DNA of 64,000 nt from an uncultured Oscillospiraceae bacterium (GTDB taxonomy: Bacteria; Bacillota; Clostridia; Oscillospirales; Ruminococcaceae). The stretch's first letter is position 1. Each line of letters begins with the position of its first letter. Under the pieces are notes generated by a model. It searched no databases, had not been told where the DNA came from, and worked only from the letters and a program-made list of their open reading frames with translations. Of the stretch, positions 34,605-43,682 are shown one piece after another. The stretch spans positions 12,855-76,854 of the forward strand of contig UQDG01000011.1 in the NCBI GenBank assembly GCA_900539695.1, read 5' to 3'. The position numbers were made by a program, and so were the translations under genes.

Positions 34605-35180
34605 ATGAATCTGCCCAATAAACTTACAATGATGCGTGTTGTTTTGGTACCGGTGTTTATGGTGTTTGCCGCACTGGCCAAGTATGGCACGGTGGATTTT
34701 AACGCGACCTTCTCGCTGGTAGCGGGCATTATCTTCACCGTGGCCAGCATTACCGATTTTCTGGACGGTTATATTGCCCGGAAAAACCATCTGGTCACCG
34801 ATTTTGGCAAGTTCATGGACCCGCTGGCCGATAAGTGTCTGACCACCGCCGCCTTTATTTATATGGTGGTGGATGGTGTATGCTCGCCCATTGTGCTGGC
34901 CGTGATCTTGTTCCGCGAGTTTGCGGTGGCAGGTGTGCGGATGATTGCCGCCGAGACCGGCACGGTGATTGCCGCCAATATGTGGGGCAAGGTCAAGACC
35001 GTGCTGCAGATGTTGACCATCATCTTCTATTACTTTGCCGCCGCGCTGGCCGGGCCTACCGATGTGGGCGTGGTCAGCCTGGTGACCGTGGTGCTGTGCT
35101 GGCTGTGCGGCGCGGCTACGCTGCTGTCCGGCTGCATCTACCTGTGGCAGAACCGCCAGCTGTTTATGCAGGCGAAGTAA
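34605..35180 (+). CDS. pgsA: CDP-diacylglycerol-glycerol-3-phosphate 3-phosphatidyltransferase
   Basis: Integral membrane enzyme making phosphatidylglycerol phosphate. The 191-aa protein has the complete CDP-alcohol phosphotransferase motif D51-x2-D54-G55-x2-A58-R59-x8-G68-x3-D72-x3-D76 and about five TM segments. It lies 3 bp after rimO, with the SD (GGAGG) inside the rimO end. The rimO-pgsA order is common in Firmicutes. Confidence 0.95.
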   Translation: MNLPNKLTMMRVVLVPVFMVFAALAKYGTVDFNATFSLVAGIIFTVASITDFLDGYIARKNHLVTDFGKFMDPLADKCLTTAAFIYMVVDGVCSPIVLAVILFREFAVAGVRMIAAETGTVIAANMWGKVKTVLQMLTIIFYYFAAALAGPTDVGVVSLVTVVLCWLCGAATLLSGCIYLWQNRQLFMQAK

Positions 35181-35191
35181 TACCTTTGCTG

Positions 35192-35227
35192 CTGCAGGGG
35201 CGGATGCTCGCATCGACCCCTACAATA
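35192..35227. repeat. GC-rich palindromic repeat, single unit
   Basis: GCAGGGGCGGATGCTCGCATCGACCCCTAC, a short member of the TAGGGGCGGAT family in the pgsA-35265 gap. Confidence 0.7.
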
Positions 35228-35264
35228 GGGAGCGGCTGAATCCAACCATCAAGGAGCTATTGTT

Positions 35265-37208
35265 TTGCAAAAATCAACACTCCAAACAAAACTGCATAAT
35301 TTTTACGGCAGGATGACCCGTGCAGAGCGGGCCGTCCTGCTTCTGTTGTGTATCTTTGCCGTTAAATTTGTGTGCAGCACCGTGGCGCACTTTGTGCCCG
35401 CGCTGCAGGGCATTGATATGCTGGGCAGCGGGCGGCACCCGGTGGATGTCTGGCTGCTGCTGCTCTCCTGCACGGCGGTGCTGGGCACCTGGTGCCTTTA
35501 CCGCCGCGCGGCCAAAGCACTGGATGCCCGGCTGACGAAGTTCGACGCCGTGGTGCTGGCCATCTGCATCGCGGCCAGCGCCGCCTTTTACCTGCACGCT
35601 ATGGTGGGGCGGCAAAGCCTGTACCTGTGGGACAATGCCACCTACTATAACCTGCAGATCCGGCTGGAATCCAACTTTGCAGATGGCGTATTTACCGGCG
35701 TAGGTTCGACGATCTATAAGACCTGGTTCAATGATTACGCGCCGCTGGTCATCAATTTGCTGGCCGAGCCGTTCTTCATGTTCACGCCGCGCACGGCCAA
35801 CACCTTTGCGCTGCTGTGCGGGCTTTTGGTGCCCACGCTGGTCTATTACAGCGCATGGGTGCTGCTGGCGGTGCTGCGCCGCCAGTGCCGGCCCAAAGCG
35901 CCACACCTGTTTACCGCGCTGGGCCTGGCCATGACCACCCTGCTGCCGCTTTTGCATATTGCGCTGTACCGCGGCATGCCGGACCTGCTGGGTGTGGCCT
36001 TTGCGCTGATGCTGCTGGCACTGGGCATCGGGTATGATTTCTCAGCCCCTGCCCCGGCGCGGCTGGTGAGCATGGCTGCCTTTACCGGCCTGTTGATGCT
36101 GACCCGCCGCAGCTACATGTTTACCGTGGCAGCCTTTTTTGTACTGTACGGCGTGTGGGTGCTGGTACGGGCAGCATTGCAAAAGCAGGGGACAGCAGCC
36201 CTTCGTTTTGTGAAATTTGCTGTTACATCGCTGATTTGTGTGGGCGTGCCGCTGGTGCCCATGTTCTGGCGCATCGTAAAGGCCGACTACAGCGACCGCT
36301 ACGCCACCTACCAGACCGGCGGCTTTTTGGCCGAGCTGGACCACCAGCGGGTCTACCTGGGGTATTTCATCGGGATTTTGTTTGTAATCGGGATTTTATA
36401 CGCGTTGTATAAAAAACAAACAAGATTTCTAACTGTATTATCGGCCGTTGGTTCGGTGCTCACCGTCTTTCTCGTGACCAAAGTGCAGAACATGGACGAC
36501 CACCAATCACTGGCGGTGGCGCCGTTTTACCTGCTGGGGCTGTACATGCTGGATCTGCTGGCGGCGAACCTGCCCGGCAAATGGCTGCGCCGCGCCCTGG
36601 CCGCGCTGGTCAGCGTGGGGTGTGCTATCAACTTTGCGGGGTGCAGCCAGCTGATGCCTATCAAGCTGCCCGGCGCGTGGTACAGCGGCCTGTTTTTCAC
36701 CATCGATAACGAGCGCACCGATATGGCCCAGATCGCCGAGGTGAACGACTTCCTGCGGAAAAACTGTGAGGGGGACAACTCCGCCTACATGATCTGCCAC
36801 GGCCTGACCTACAGTGCCGATGTCTTCCGCGCGGCGGCCCTGCCGGACGAGAGCATCCGCTCCATTCTGGCTTACGGTGCGGTCAACCCGGGCAACGATG
36901 CCTTCCCGAAAGAACTGTTTACGGCACAGATCGTGCTGACCTGCACGCCCTTTGACCCCAGCAACCATACCGAGAAGATCAACAGCGCCTTTTTGGAGAA
37001 CGTCGAGACCCTGCACTGCTTTGAGGTGGCGGCGGAATTTGACATGGGAAACGGCTACACCATCACGGCCTACCGCCGCGTAAAAGCCCCGGCAGTGGCC
37101 GAGCTGGACGCCTACCGCCGCTGGCTGGCCGAGGAGGACGAGCAGTTCCCCTACAATTTCAGCGCCGTGTGGGACCAGCTGGAAACAGAGCTTGCAAATA
37201 ACGGATAA
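35265..37208 (+). CDS. Polytopic GT-C-like membrane protein
   Basis: A 647-aa protein with about eleven TM segments and a soluble C-terminal third (about 480-647). The loop LWDNATYYNLQIRLESNF after the third TM contains the Asp expected of GT-C glycosyltransferases, and MLTRRSYMFT is typical of this class. It uses a TTG start 8 nt after AAGGAG. It sits between housekeeping genes, away from the other glycan genes. Donor and acceptor unknown. Confidence 0.7.
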   Translation: MQKSTLQTKLHNFYGRMTRAERAVLLLLCIFAVKFVCSTVAHFVPALQGIDMLGSGRHPVDVWLLLLSCTAVLGTWCLYRRAAKALDARLTKFDAVVLAICIAASAAFYLHAMVGRQSLYLWDNATYYNLQIRLESNFADGVFTGVGSTIYKTWFNDYAPLVINLLAEPFFMFTPRTANTFALLCGLLVPTLVYYSAWVLLAVLRRQCRPKAPHLFTALGLAMTTLLPLLHIALYRGMPDLLGVAFALMLLALGIGYDFSAPAPARLVSMAAFTGLLMLTRRSYMFTVAAFFVLYGVWVLVRAALQKQGTAALRFVKFAVTSLICVGVPLVPMFWRIVKADYSDRYATYQTGGFLAELDHQRVYLGYFIGILFVIGILYALYKKQTRFLTVLSAVGSVLTVFLVTKVQNMDDHQSLAVAPFYLLGLYMLDLLAANLPGKWLRRALAALVSVGCAINFAGCSQLMPIKLPGAWYSGLFFTIDNERTDMAQIAEVNDFLRKNCEGDNSAYMICHGLTYSADVFRAAALPDESIRSILAYGAVNPGNDAFPKELFTAQIVLTCTPFDPSNHTEKINSAFLENVETLHCFEVAAEFDMGNGYTITAYRRVKAPAVAELDAYRRWLAEEDEQFPYNFSAVWDQLETELANNG

Positions 37209-37211
37209 TAC

Positions 37212-37366
37212 GTTACTTTTATAAGCATTGCGCACCGCCTAAGTGGCCTTTTTGCTTGCATACTGCGTTGCTTTCCCTTGCAATCCGTCAGGATTGCTGC
37301 GGAAAAGCGCCTTGCCTGCGGGCAAAAAGTCACGCCCATTCGGCGCACCCTGCTTATAAAAGCAAC
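37212..37366. repeat. MITE-like element with terminal inverted repeats upstream of cysS
   Basis: 155 bp bounded by GTTACTTTTATAAGCA and TGCTTATAAAAGCAAC. Further in, GCGCACCG/CGGCGC, CTTTTTGC/GCAAAAAG and CAATCC-GTCA-GGATTG can pair, so the whole unit folds into one long arm. No T-box sequence found. Confidence 0.65.
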
Positions 37367-37373
37367 TTAAGTC

Positions 37374-37402
37374 TTGCAACCGCCCGCTGCGGCGGCTATA
37401 AT
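37374..37402 (+). promoter_or_regulatory. Sigma-A promoter of cysS
   Basis: TTGCAA at 37374-37379, 17-bp spacer, TATAAT at 37397-37402, 40 bp before the ATG. Confidence 0.85.
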
Positions 37403-37441
37403 AGAGACCAAGGAAACCTTTTTGAGAGAGGAAAGTGTATC

Positions 37442-38839
37442 ATGCAGATCTTTAACACCATGTCCCGCCAGAAAGAGGAATTTGTTCCGCAGACTCCCGG
37501 TGAATACCGTATCTACGTCTGCGGCCCTACGGTTTATAACTACATCCACATCGGCAATGCCCGCCCGATGATCGTGTTTGACACCCTGCGCCGCTATCTG
37601 GAATATTGCGGCAATAAGGTCTACTATGTTTCCAACATCACCGATATTGACGATAAGCTGATTAAAAAAGGCCAAGAAGAGGGCACCAGCATGCAGGAGG
37701 TGGCCCGCAAGTTTGAGGCCGAGTACATCAAGGACTCTGACGGTCTGAATGTCAAGGCGCCTACCGTGCGCCCCCGCGCTACCGAGCATATCGGGGAGAT
37801 CATCCACATCGTCAAGGACCTGGTCGACTCCGGCCATGCTTACGTGGCCCGCAACGGCGACGTGTACTTCCGCGTGAAGTCTGACCCCGGCTACGGCAAG
37901 CTGAGCCACCTGAATCTGGATGACCTGGAGAGCGGCAACCGCGCCCTGCGCAGCCAGATGGATGACGATTTGAAGGAAGATCCCGCGGATTTTGCCGTCT
38001 GGAAGGCCGCCAAGCCCGGCGAGCCCTACTGGGAAAGCCCCTGGGGCCACGGCCGCCCCGGCTGGCACATTGAGTGCAGCGCCATGGCCCGCAAGCACCT
38101 GGGCAAGACCATCGACCTGCATGCCGGCGGTCAGGACCTGATCTTCCCCCATCACGAGAACGAGATCGCCCAGAGCGAGTGCGCCAACGGCTGCACCTTC
38201 AGCCGCTACTGGATGCACAACGGCTTCCTGAACATCAACAACGAGAAGATGTCCAAGAGCGCCAACAACTTCTTCACTGTGCGTGAAATTGCCGATAAGT
38301 ACGGCTACGAGCCTATCCGCTACTTTATGCTGACGGCTGGTTACCGCATGCCGCTGAACTATACCGTCGACCTGATCGAGAGCTGCAAGAACAGTCTGGA
38401 GCGCATGTACACCTGCCGCGACAACCTGGACTTTGCCATTGAGCATGCCCACGGCACGGACACCGCCCTGGCCGCTAAGTGCGAAGAAGCCCGCACCAAG
38501 TTTAAGACCGCTATGGACGACGACCTGAACACCCCCGATGCGCTGGCCGCCATCTTTGACCTGGTCAAGGACATCAACACCCTGTCCGATGCCTCCGACA
38601 AGGCCACGCTGGAGACCGCCGCCAAGACCTTTGATGAGCTGACAGGCGTGCTGGGCCTGCTGTACAACCGCAAAAAGACCGACGCTATCCCCGCTGAGGT
38701 GACCGCCCTGGTGGAGGAGCGCGCCGCTGCCAAGAAGGCCAAGGACTGGGGCCGCGCCGATGCGATCCGCGCCCAGCTGACCGAGATGGGCTGGAGCGTG
38801 ACCGATACTGCCCAGGGGCCGAAGATCGCCAAGCTGTAA
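37442..38839 (+). CDS. cysS: Cysteinyl-tRNA synthetase
   Basis: Class I aminoacyl-tRNA synthetase, 465 aa. It has the zinc ligand C27 in VCGPTVYN, the HIGN signature (36-39), the second zinc region [23 protein letters not shown] and the KMSKS loop near residue 270. The ATG at 37442 after GAGAGGAAAG gives the standard N-terminus; an upstream extension would run into the inverted-repeat element. It has its own promoter. Confidence 0.97.
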   Translation: MQIFNTMSRQKEEFVPQTPGEYRIYVCGPTVYNYIHIGNARPMIVFDTLRRYLEYCGNKVYYVSNITDIDDKLIKKGQEEGTSMQEVARKFEAEYIKDSDGLNVKAPTVRPRATEHIGEIIHIVKDLVDSGHAYVARNGDVYFRVKSDPGYGKLSHLNLDDLESGNRALRSQMDDDLKEDPADFAVWKAAKPGEPYWESPWGHGRPGWHIECSAMARKHLGKTIDLHAGGQDLIFPHHENEIAQSECANGCTFSRYWMHNGFLNINNEKMSKSANNFFTVREIADKYGYEPIRYFMLTAGYRMPLNYTVDLIESCKNSLERMYTCRDNLDFAIEHAHGTDTALAAKCEEARTKFKTAMDDDLNTPDALAAIFDLVKDINTLSDASDKATLETAAKTFDELTGVLGLLYNRKKTDAIPAEVTALVEERAAAKKAKDWGRADAIRAQLTEMGWSVTDTAQGPKIAKL

Positions 38840-38859
38840 TTTGTAATTGATTTGCTGTT

Positions 38860-41814
38860 ATGACGATTCAACGCCAAAAACAGAACAATAGCGCTCTCTG
38901 GCTGGTGCTGGGGGGCGCTTTTGTGCTGCGTATGATCCTGGCTGGGGTGACCGAGGGCTACCCCTACGATATGAGCTGCTTTGTGGCCTGGGGCGAAAAG
39001 CTGCTGGCCGACGGCCCCGCCGGTTTTTACAGCGGGGGCTATTTTGCCGACTACCCGCCCGGCTACCTGTTTGTGCTGGGTTTGGTGGCGCTGGTACGCC
39101 AAATTTTTGCTATACCCTACGAGGCCGGGATGACCTACGTGCTGCTGGCCGTGGTGCCCAGCCTGTGCGATTGCGCCGCCGCCGCGCTGGTGTGGCATAT
39201 TGGCCGGGAAAAGCTGCCCGAAAGCCGCCTGCCGCTGCTGCTGGCCGCCTTTGTAGCCTTTGACCCGCTGCTGCTGTTTGACACAGCGGTGTGGAAGCAG
39301 ATCGACGGGGCGTTTGCCCTGCCGCTGCTGCTATGCTTTTATCTGCTGGAAAAACGACGCTACCTGCCCGCGGCGGTGCTGTACGGCGTGGCGCTGGCCA
39401 TTAAGCCCCAGGCGCTGCTGTTTGGGCCGGTGCTGGCCGTGTGTTTTTTGGCGGCCATCGTGCAGGAAGAAAACCGCTTCCGCGCGTTTTTGCGCTGCTT
39501 CGGCGGTGCGGCGCTGGCGCTGTTCCCGCCGCTGGCGCTGGGCCTGCCTTACTTTGGCCTGACCAATTTGCTGCCGAAGCTGCTGGAAAAATATGCCGGT
39601 ACAGCGGCAAGTTACCCCTACGCCACCATCAACGGTTTTAACTGGCTGGCGGCGCTGGGGGGCAACTGGGCACCGCTGGACAACACCGTGCTGCTGGGCA
39701 TCACCTGGAAACAGCTGGGCTTTTTCAACATTTTGCTGGTCACGCTGGGGCTGGTGTACCTGGCGGCGCACAGCGTGCGGGAGGGCCGCTTCTCGCCGCT
39801 GCTGCTGGCGGCCTATTACGGGTTGGGCATTTTTACGCTGGCTCACTGCATGCACGAGCGCTACATGGTGCCCGGCGTACTGCTGACCCTGCTGGCTGCC
39901 GCGCACTGGGATGATATCCGCCTCTACGCGGCAGGCTTTGGCATGTCGCTGACGGGGTTCTTGAATTTAAGCACCGTTTACAGCCTGACCGGCTCCGATG
40001 ACGAATGGCTGACCAGCGCGACCAGCTCCAGCGTAGCGATTTTGGTCGGCCTGGCCGAGACTGTCTGTTTTGTGCTGCTGCTGTTTGCGGTGTGGGATAT
40101 TGCCGTGCACGGCCACGCTCTGCCGCTGCCCGCCCGCAAGGCGGAAGAGGCGGCACCCCCCGCAATACCGGCCCCCCAGCCCAAGTGGCAGCAAAAAGAG
40201 CTGCTGGCCATGCTGGCGCTGACGGCGGCGACTGCTGTGGTAAGCTTTACGTACCTGGGCAGCCTTACCGCGCCGCAGAGCCCGCTGGATGCCGCCGACA
40301 CGACCCTGACCGAATCCGTGACCCTGCAGGGGGACACGGCGGCGCTGTGGGTGTACCCGGGCATCTCCTACGGTGGGCGGATGACCGTGACCGACGCTGC
40401 AGGCACGACCGTTTATGAGAAAGAACTGGACTACAGCACCTGCTTCAGCTGGACATCGGTGGAATTGTACGCCGACGCGGGCGAAGTTTTCCACATTACG
40501 GTGGAAAACGCGCAGCTGTTTGAGCTGGCGTTCCGCGATGCGGACGGCGCGCTGGTGCTGGTAACGGGTGGTGGGGCCCTGTTTGATGAGCAGGACGCCG
40601 TGCCCGAGGCCATCAGCCAGCTGAACAGTATGTATTTCGACGAAATCTACCATGGCCGCACGGGGTACGAGCAGCTGCACCGCCTGCCGGTCTACGAAAC
40701 GACCCACCCGCCGCTGGGCAAGGATTTTATCATGCTGGGCATTGCGTTGTTTGGCATGACGGCCTTTGGCTGGCGCTTTGCGGGCACGCTGTTTGGTGTG
40801 CTGCTGGTGCCGCTGGCCTGGTGCTTTGTGCGCCGCCTGACCCGCCGCCCCTGGGCGGCCGCCATGGCAGGTGTGCTGCTGGCGCTGGACTTTATGCGCT
40901 TCTCCCAAAGCCGGTTGGCGACCATTGATATTTATGGCACTTTTTTCATCCTGCTGGGGGCTTACTTTATGCTGTGGTATTGCCAGCAGGTGCTGACGGT
41001 GGGCGTGAACGGCGCCGTCCTGCCCATGTTTTTGGGCGGGCTGGCCTTTGGCCTGGGCTGCGCATCCAAGTGGACCGGCATTTACGCCGGGGCCGGGCTG
41101 GCGGTGCTGTACCTGGGCGCGCTGTACGCCCGCTGGCGGCAGGGCAAGCCGGGCTTTGCCCAGGAGTTCCGCACCGCATTTTTGGGCGGTGTAGTGTTTT
41201 ATGTGGTGATGCCGCTGTGCATTTACATTGCATCTTACCTGCCGTACTGGTGGCGCGACCACAGTTTTGGTCTGGCTGACTGGTGGCGGTGCCAGGTCTC
41301 GATGTACAATTACCACTCCACGCTGGAGGCGACCCACCCGTTTGAGAGCCGCTGGTATACCTGGCTGCTGGGCCTGCGCCCGGTGTGGTATTACCGCAAC
41401 GGATACCTGCCCGCAGGCCTGAAGGCCAGCATTGCGGGCATGGCTGGGCCGGTGATCTGGCTGGGCGGCCTGGCGGCGCTGTTGTGGCTGCTGTGGCGGC
41501 AGGTTTCGGGCCGGGGCACCCGCGCGGGGGCTGGGGTGCTGATCTTGTACGGCACGCAGCTGATCCCCTGGATGCTGGTGACCCGGTGTACCTTCCTATA
41601 CCATTATTTCCCCAGTTCGATGTTCTGTCTGGCGGCGCTTTCGCTGGTGCTGGCCATGACGAAAGATCAGCGCCGGGCCAGGCGCCTGGGCGCTGCGCTG
41701 TGCGCAGCGGCGCTGGTGCTGTTTGTGTGGTATTACCCGGCCCTCTCCGGCCTGCCCACCGCCGCCTGGCATGCCGACCTGCTGAACATTTTACCGAGCT
41801 TTGGATTTTATTGA
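38860..41814 (+). CDS. Large double GT-C protein with C-terminal PMT (GT39) module
   Basis: A 984-aa protein, about twice the length of a single GT-C enzyme. The N-terminal half (about 10-430) has an Asp-containing first loop (YDMSCFVAWGEKL), ADYPPGY and about eleven TMs. A linker with a beta-rich extracytoplasmic domain (about 475-585) follows. The C-terminal half resembles protein O-mannosyltransferases: YFDEIYHGRTGYE, ETTHPPLGKDF and RLATIDIYG. It may mannosylate proteins or glycans from polyprenyl-phosphate mannose. It starts 20 bp after cysS with no obvious SD. Confidence 0.85.
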   Translation: MTIQRQKQNNSALWLVLGGAFVLRMILAGVTEGYPYDMSCFVAWGEKLLADGPAGFYSGGYFADYPPGYLFVLGLVALVRQIFAIPYEAGMTYVLLAVVPSLCDCAAAALVWHIGREKLPESRLPLLLAAFVAFDPLLLFDTAVWKQIDGAFALPLLLCFYLLEKRRYLPAAVLYGVALAIKPQALLFGPVLAVCFLAAIVQEENRFRAFLRCFGGAALALFPPLALGLPYFGLTNLLPKLLEKYAGTAASYPYATINGFNWLAALGGNWAPLDNTVLLGITWKQLGFFNILLVTLGLVYLAAHSVREGRFSPLLLAAYYGLGIFTLAHCMHERYMVPGVLLTLLAAAHWDDIRLYAAGFGMSLTGFLNLSTVYSLTGSDDEWLTSATSSSVAILVGLAETVCFVLLLFAVWDIAVHGHALPLPARKAEEAAPPAIPAPQPKWQQKELLAMLALTAATAVVSFTYLGSLTAPQSPLDAADTTLTESVTLQGDTAALWVYPGISYGGRMTVTDAAGTTVYEKELDYSTCFSWTSVELYADAGEVFHITVENAQLFELAFRDADGALVLVTGGGALFDEQDAVPEAISQLNSMYFDEIYHGRTGYEQLHRLPVYETTHPPLGKDFIMLGIALFGMTAFGWRFAGTLFGVLLVPLAWCFVRRLTRRPWAAAMAGVLLALDFMRFSQSRLATIDIYGTFFILLGAYFMLWYCQQVLTVGVNGAVLPMFLGGLAFGLGCASKWTGIYAGAGLAVLYLGALYARWRQGKPGFAQEFRTAFLGGVVFYVVMPLCIYIASYLPYWWRDHSFGLADWWRCQVSMYNYHSTLEATHPFESRWYTWLLGLRPVWYYRNGYLPAGLKASIAGMAGPVIWLGGLAALLWLLWRQVSGRGTRAGAGVLILYGTQLIPWMLVTRCTFLYHYFPSSMFCLAALSLVLAMTKDQRRARRLGAALCAAALVLFVWYYPALSGLPTAAWHADLLNILPSFGFY

Positions 41815-41867
41815 CGGGGGTTTTGTTCCTTTCTTGAAAGAAAGGAACCGAAAGAACTTTTAATATA
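41815..41867 (+). repeat. 3'-end hairpin module, copy 3
   Basis: Directly after the stop: ACGGGGG, then GTTCCTTTCTT-GA-AAGAAAGGAAC, CGAAAGAACTTTTAATA. Nearly identical to 24801-24852. Confidence 0.85.
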
Positions 41868-41875
41868 ATAGAATA

Positions 41876-41924
41876 AAAATAACCTGTGTACGTGGGAAAT
41901 GTGATCCGGTACACAGGTTATTTT
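41876..41924. terminator. Bidirectional terminator
   Basis: AAAATAACCTGTGTAC and GTACACAGGTTATTTT form a 16-bp stem. Confidence 0.88.
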
Positions 41925-41936
41925 ATTTAAGGGGCA

Positions 41937-41970
41937 AGCGGGGTGTCGGGGACGCCGCCCCCTATAAATA
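41937..41970. repeat. GC-rich palindromic repeat unit
   Basis: GCGGGGTGTCGGGGACGCCGCC followed by CCCTATAAATA; same unit type as 19596. Confidence 0.6.
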
Positions 41971-41986
41971 GGGTTTTATTATTTGT

Positions 41987-42010
41987 AAAATCACATGTAT
42001 ATGTGATTTT
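41987..42010. terminator. Small bidirectional terminator-like hairpin
   Basis: AAAATCACAT-GTAT-ATGTGATTTT, perfect 10-bp stem between convergent genes. Confidence 0.6.
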
Positions 42011-42017
42011 GATGAAA

Positions 42018-42058
42018 GTTTCTTTGCTTACTTTCTTTTCAAAGAAAGTAAGGCAACC
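42018..42058 (-). repeat. 3'-end hairpin module on the minus strand
   Basis: CTTACTTTCTTT pairs with AAAGAAAGTAAG (42027-42052). Read on the minus strand it follows the phosphofructokinase stop with GGGGG and then the hairpin, mirroring copies 2 and 3. Confidence 0.65.
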
Positions 42059-42062
42059 CCCA

Positions 42063-43298
42063 TTAGGCTTCGGGCAGGTAGATGTGGTGGGGGAGACCCT
42101 CGACGTAGATGGGGGTGAGTTCGGCCTGGACGAGGGGCAGGGCGTAGGCCAGGAACTCGTCGGTCATGGCGGTGTGGTCGGCATTGACCCATTCCAGAGG
42201 GACCTTCTTTTCCAGGTTGGCGACCTCACTGATAGGATGCAGGCTGGTGCCGCACTGGTACGGTGCGTTGGAGATGCGGTCCAGGGCGACCATCTCGCCG
42301 GTATGACCCTCAAAGGCGGCCTTGGCGGCGGCACCGCCCACCTGGTACGCCTCGGTGATGTCGGTGCGGCTGGTCAGGTGGCCGGCGCAGCGCTGCAGGG
42401 TCGAAAGCTCGATGCAGCGGGTCTTGGTGTCCAGACGGCGGGCCACCGTGTTGGCCAGGAAACGGGCCGTGCCGGTCAGGGTCTTGTGACCGAAAGCGTC
42501 CACTGCGTGGACATCATCGGCCAGCTCGCAGACGTAGCGGCCGTCCTCCAGCTTGACGCCCTCGGAGACGGCGATGACGATGGAGGGCTTCTCTTTCTGC
42601 ATGCGCTCGATCTTTTCGACAAAATGATCGACGTTGAAGGGGACTTCCGGCAGGCAGATCATGTCCACGCCCTCACAATCCTCGGCCTTGGCCAGGGCAG
42701 CGGCGGCGGTCAGCCAACCGGCATTGCGGCCCATGATCTCCACAATGGTGACGTACTTGGTGCCGTACACCGTGGCGTCACGGATGATCTCTTTCATGAC
42801 AACGCCGATATATTTGGCGGCGCTACCGTAGCCGGGGGTGTGGTCAGTGACCATCAGGTCGTTGTCGATGGTCTTGGGCACGCCCATAAAGCGGATCTCG
42901 CTGCCGATATGGGCGCCGTAGTCGGCCAGCTTGCCGATGGTGTCCATCGAGTCGTTGCCGCCGATGTAGAAGAAATAGCCGATGTCCAGCTCTTTCAAGA
43001 TCTCGAACAGCTGGATGTAGACGGCCTCGCCCTCGGGGGTGTGCCAATCCGGTAGCTTGTAGCGGCAGCTGCCCAGATAGCTGGACGGCGTGCGCTTGAG
43101 CAGCTCAATGTCCAGGGCGGTCTTGAGCTTTTCGTCCAGCACGCAGGTGCGGCGCTCCAGCAGACCCGCCACGCCGTGCAGCATGCCGTAGACCTTGCCG
43201 GCACCGCGGCGCTTGCAGCTCTCATACACGCCGGCCAGGCTGGCATTGATGACCGAAGTGGGACCGCCGGACTGACCGACGATTGCATTTTTTGCCAT
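42063..43298 (-). CDS. pfp: Phosphofructokinase, PPi-dependent type (first of two)
   Basis: Phosphorylates fructose 6-phosphate in glycolysis. The 411-aa protein has IVGQSGGPTSVIN at the N-terminus, IGGNDSMDTI (D116) and PKTIDND (K142, 141-147). Asp in the GGxD position and Lys before TIDND are the residues that mark PPi- rather than ATP-dependent enzymes (ATP types have Gly at both). The start at 43298 follows GGAGGAG; the frame upstream is not conserved. A similar paralogue lies directly upstream, separated by a 384-bp gap with its own regulatory signals. Confidence 0.9.
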   Translation of the reverse strand: MAKNAIVGQSGGPTSVINASLAGVYESCKRRGAGKVYGMLHGVAGLLERRTCVLDEKLKTALDIELLKRTPSSYLGSCRYKLPDWHTPEGEAVYIQLFEILKELDIGYFFYIGGNDSMDTIGKLADYGAHIGSEIRFMGVPKTIDNDLMVTDHTPGYGSAAKYIGVVMKEIIRDATVYGTKYVTIVEIMGRNAGWLTAAAALAKAEDCEGVDMICLPEVPFNVDHFVEKIERMQKEKPSIVIAVSEGVKLEDGRYVCELADDVHAVDAFGHKTLTGTARFLANTVARRLDTKTRCIELSTLQRCAGHLTSRTDITEAYQVGGAAAKAAFEGHTGEMVALDRISNAPYQCGTSLHPISEVANLEKKVPLEWVNADHTAMTDEFLAYALPLVQAELTPIYVEGLPHHIYLPEA

Positions 43299-43376
43299 AG
43301 TTTCTCCTCCTGCAATTTCCATGGGGTGGGTTGCGCTGCGGGCACGTTCCGGCAGCGCACGATAATTGTCATGTTT

Positions 43377-43396
43377 AGTGTACCATGGAGTACACT
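43377..43396. promoter_or_regulatory. Candidate operator upstream of the first phosphofructokinase gene
   Basis: AGTGTAC-CATGGA-GTACACT is a 20-bp perfect-arm palindrome. On the minus strand a TACACT that could serve as -10 (with a weak TAGAAA 17 bp upstream) overlaps its right arm, so a bound repressor could block the promoter. Confidence 0.45.
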
Positions 43397-43642
43397 TTTT
43401 TTCTATTGCAGGAGTTGCCGAAAATTTGTACGTATCTTTGTATAACTTTGCGTTCCACAGTGCGGAACGTGCTTTGCGGGATGGATGGGGCTGTATGGAA
43501 AAAAATTCCGCAGTATGGAATATTTGTGCCATGTGGCAGGACAAAATGAGTGCTGAAACCTTGCAAAAATTGCGCGGGAAGGTTGACTTTCGGCAAGGGA
43601 AATAAACTTTTTGCGACGAAATTGTGCGGTATGACGGAAAAT

Positions 43643-43671
43643 AGAAAAAGCCCACCCCAAAAGGGGCGGGC
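43643..43671 (-). terminator. Rho-independent terminator of the second phosphofructokinase gene
   Basis: On the minus strand GCCCGCCCC-TTTT-GGGGTGGGC is followed by TTTTTCTATTTTC. Confidence 0.88.
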
Positions 43672-43682
43672 AAAGTGCAAAA

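Larger units (their letters stand above)
43299..43682. other. Gene-free stretch between the two phosphofructokinase genes
   Basis: An AT-rich 384-bp region. It holds the leader hairpin TGCGCTGC/GCAGCGCA (43332-43359), a 20-bp palindrome (43377-43396) and the terminator of the upstream paralogue (43643-43671). Small open frames on both strands show no SD or recognisable product. Confidence 0.6.

Noticed and set aside
37212..37441. T-box riboswitch upstream of cysS
   Set aside because: No T-box core (TGGNACCGCG) or specifier-type stem was found; the structure is a simple long inverted repeat.
43299..43673. N-terminal extension of the first phosphofructokinase
   Set aside because: The ATG at 43298 has a strong SD and matches the paralogue start; the upstream part is AT-rich and contains a palindrome, a hairpin and a terminator.
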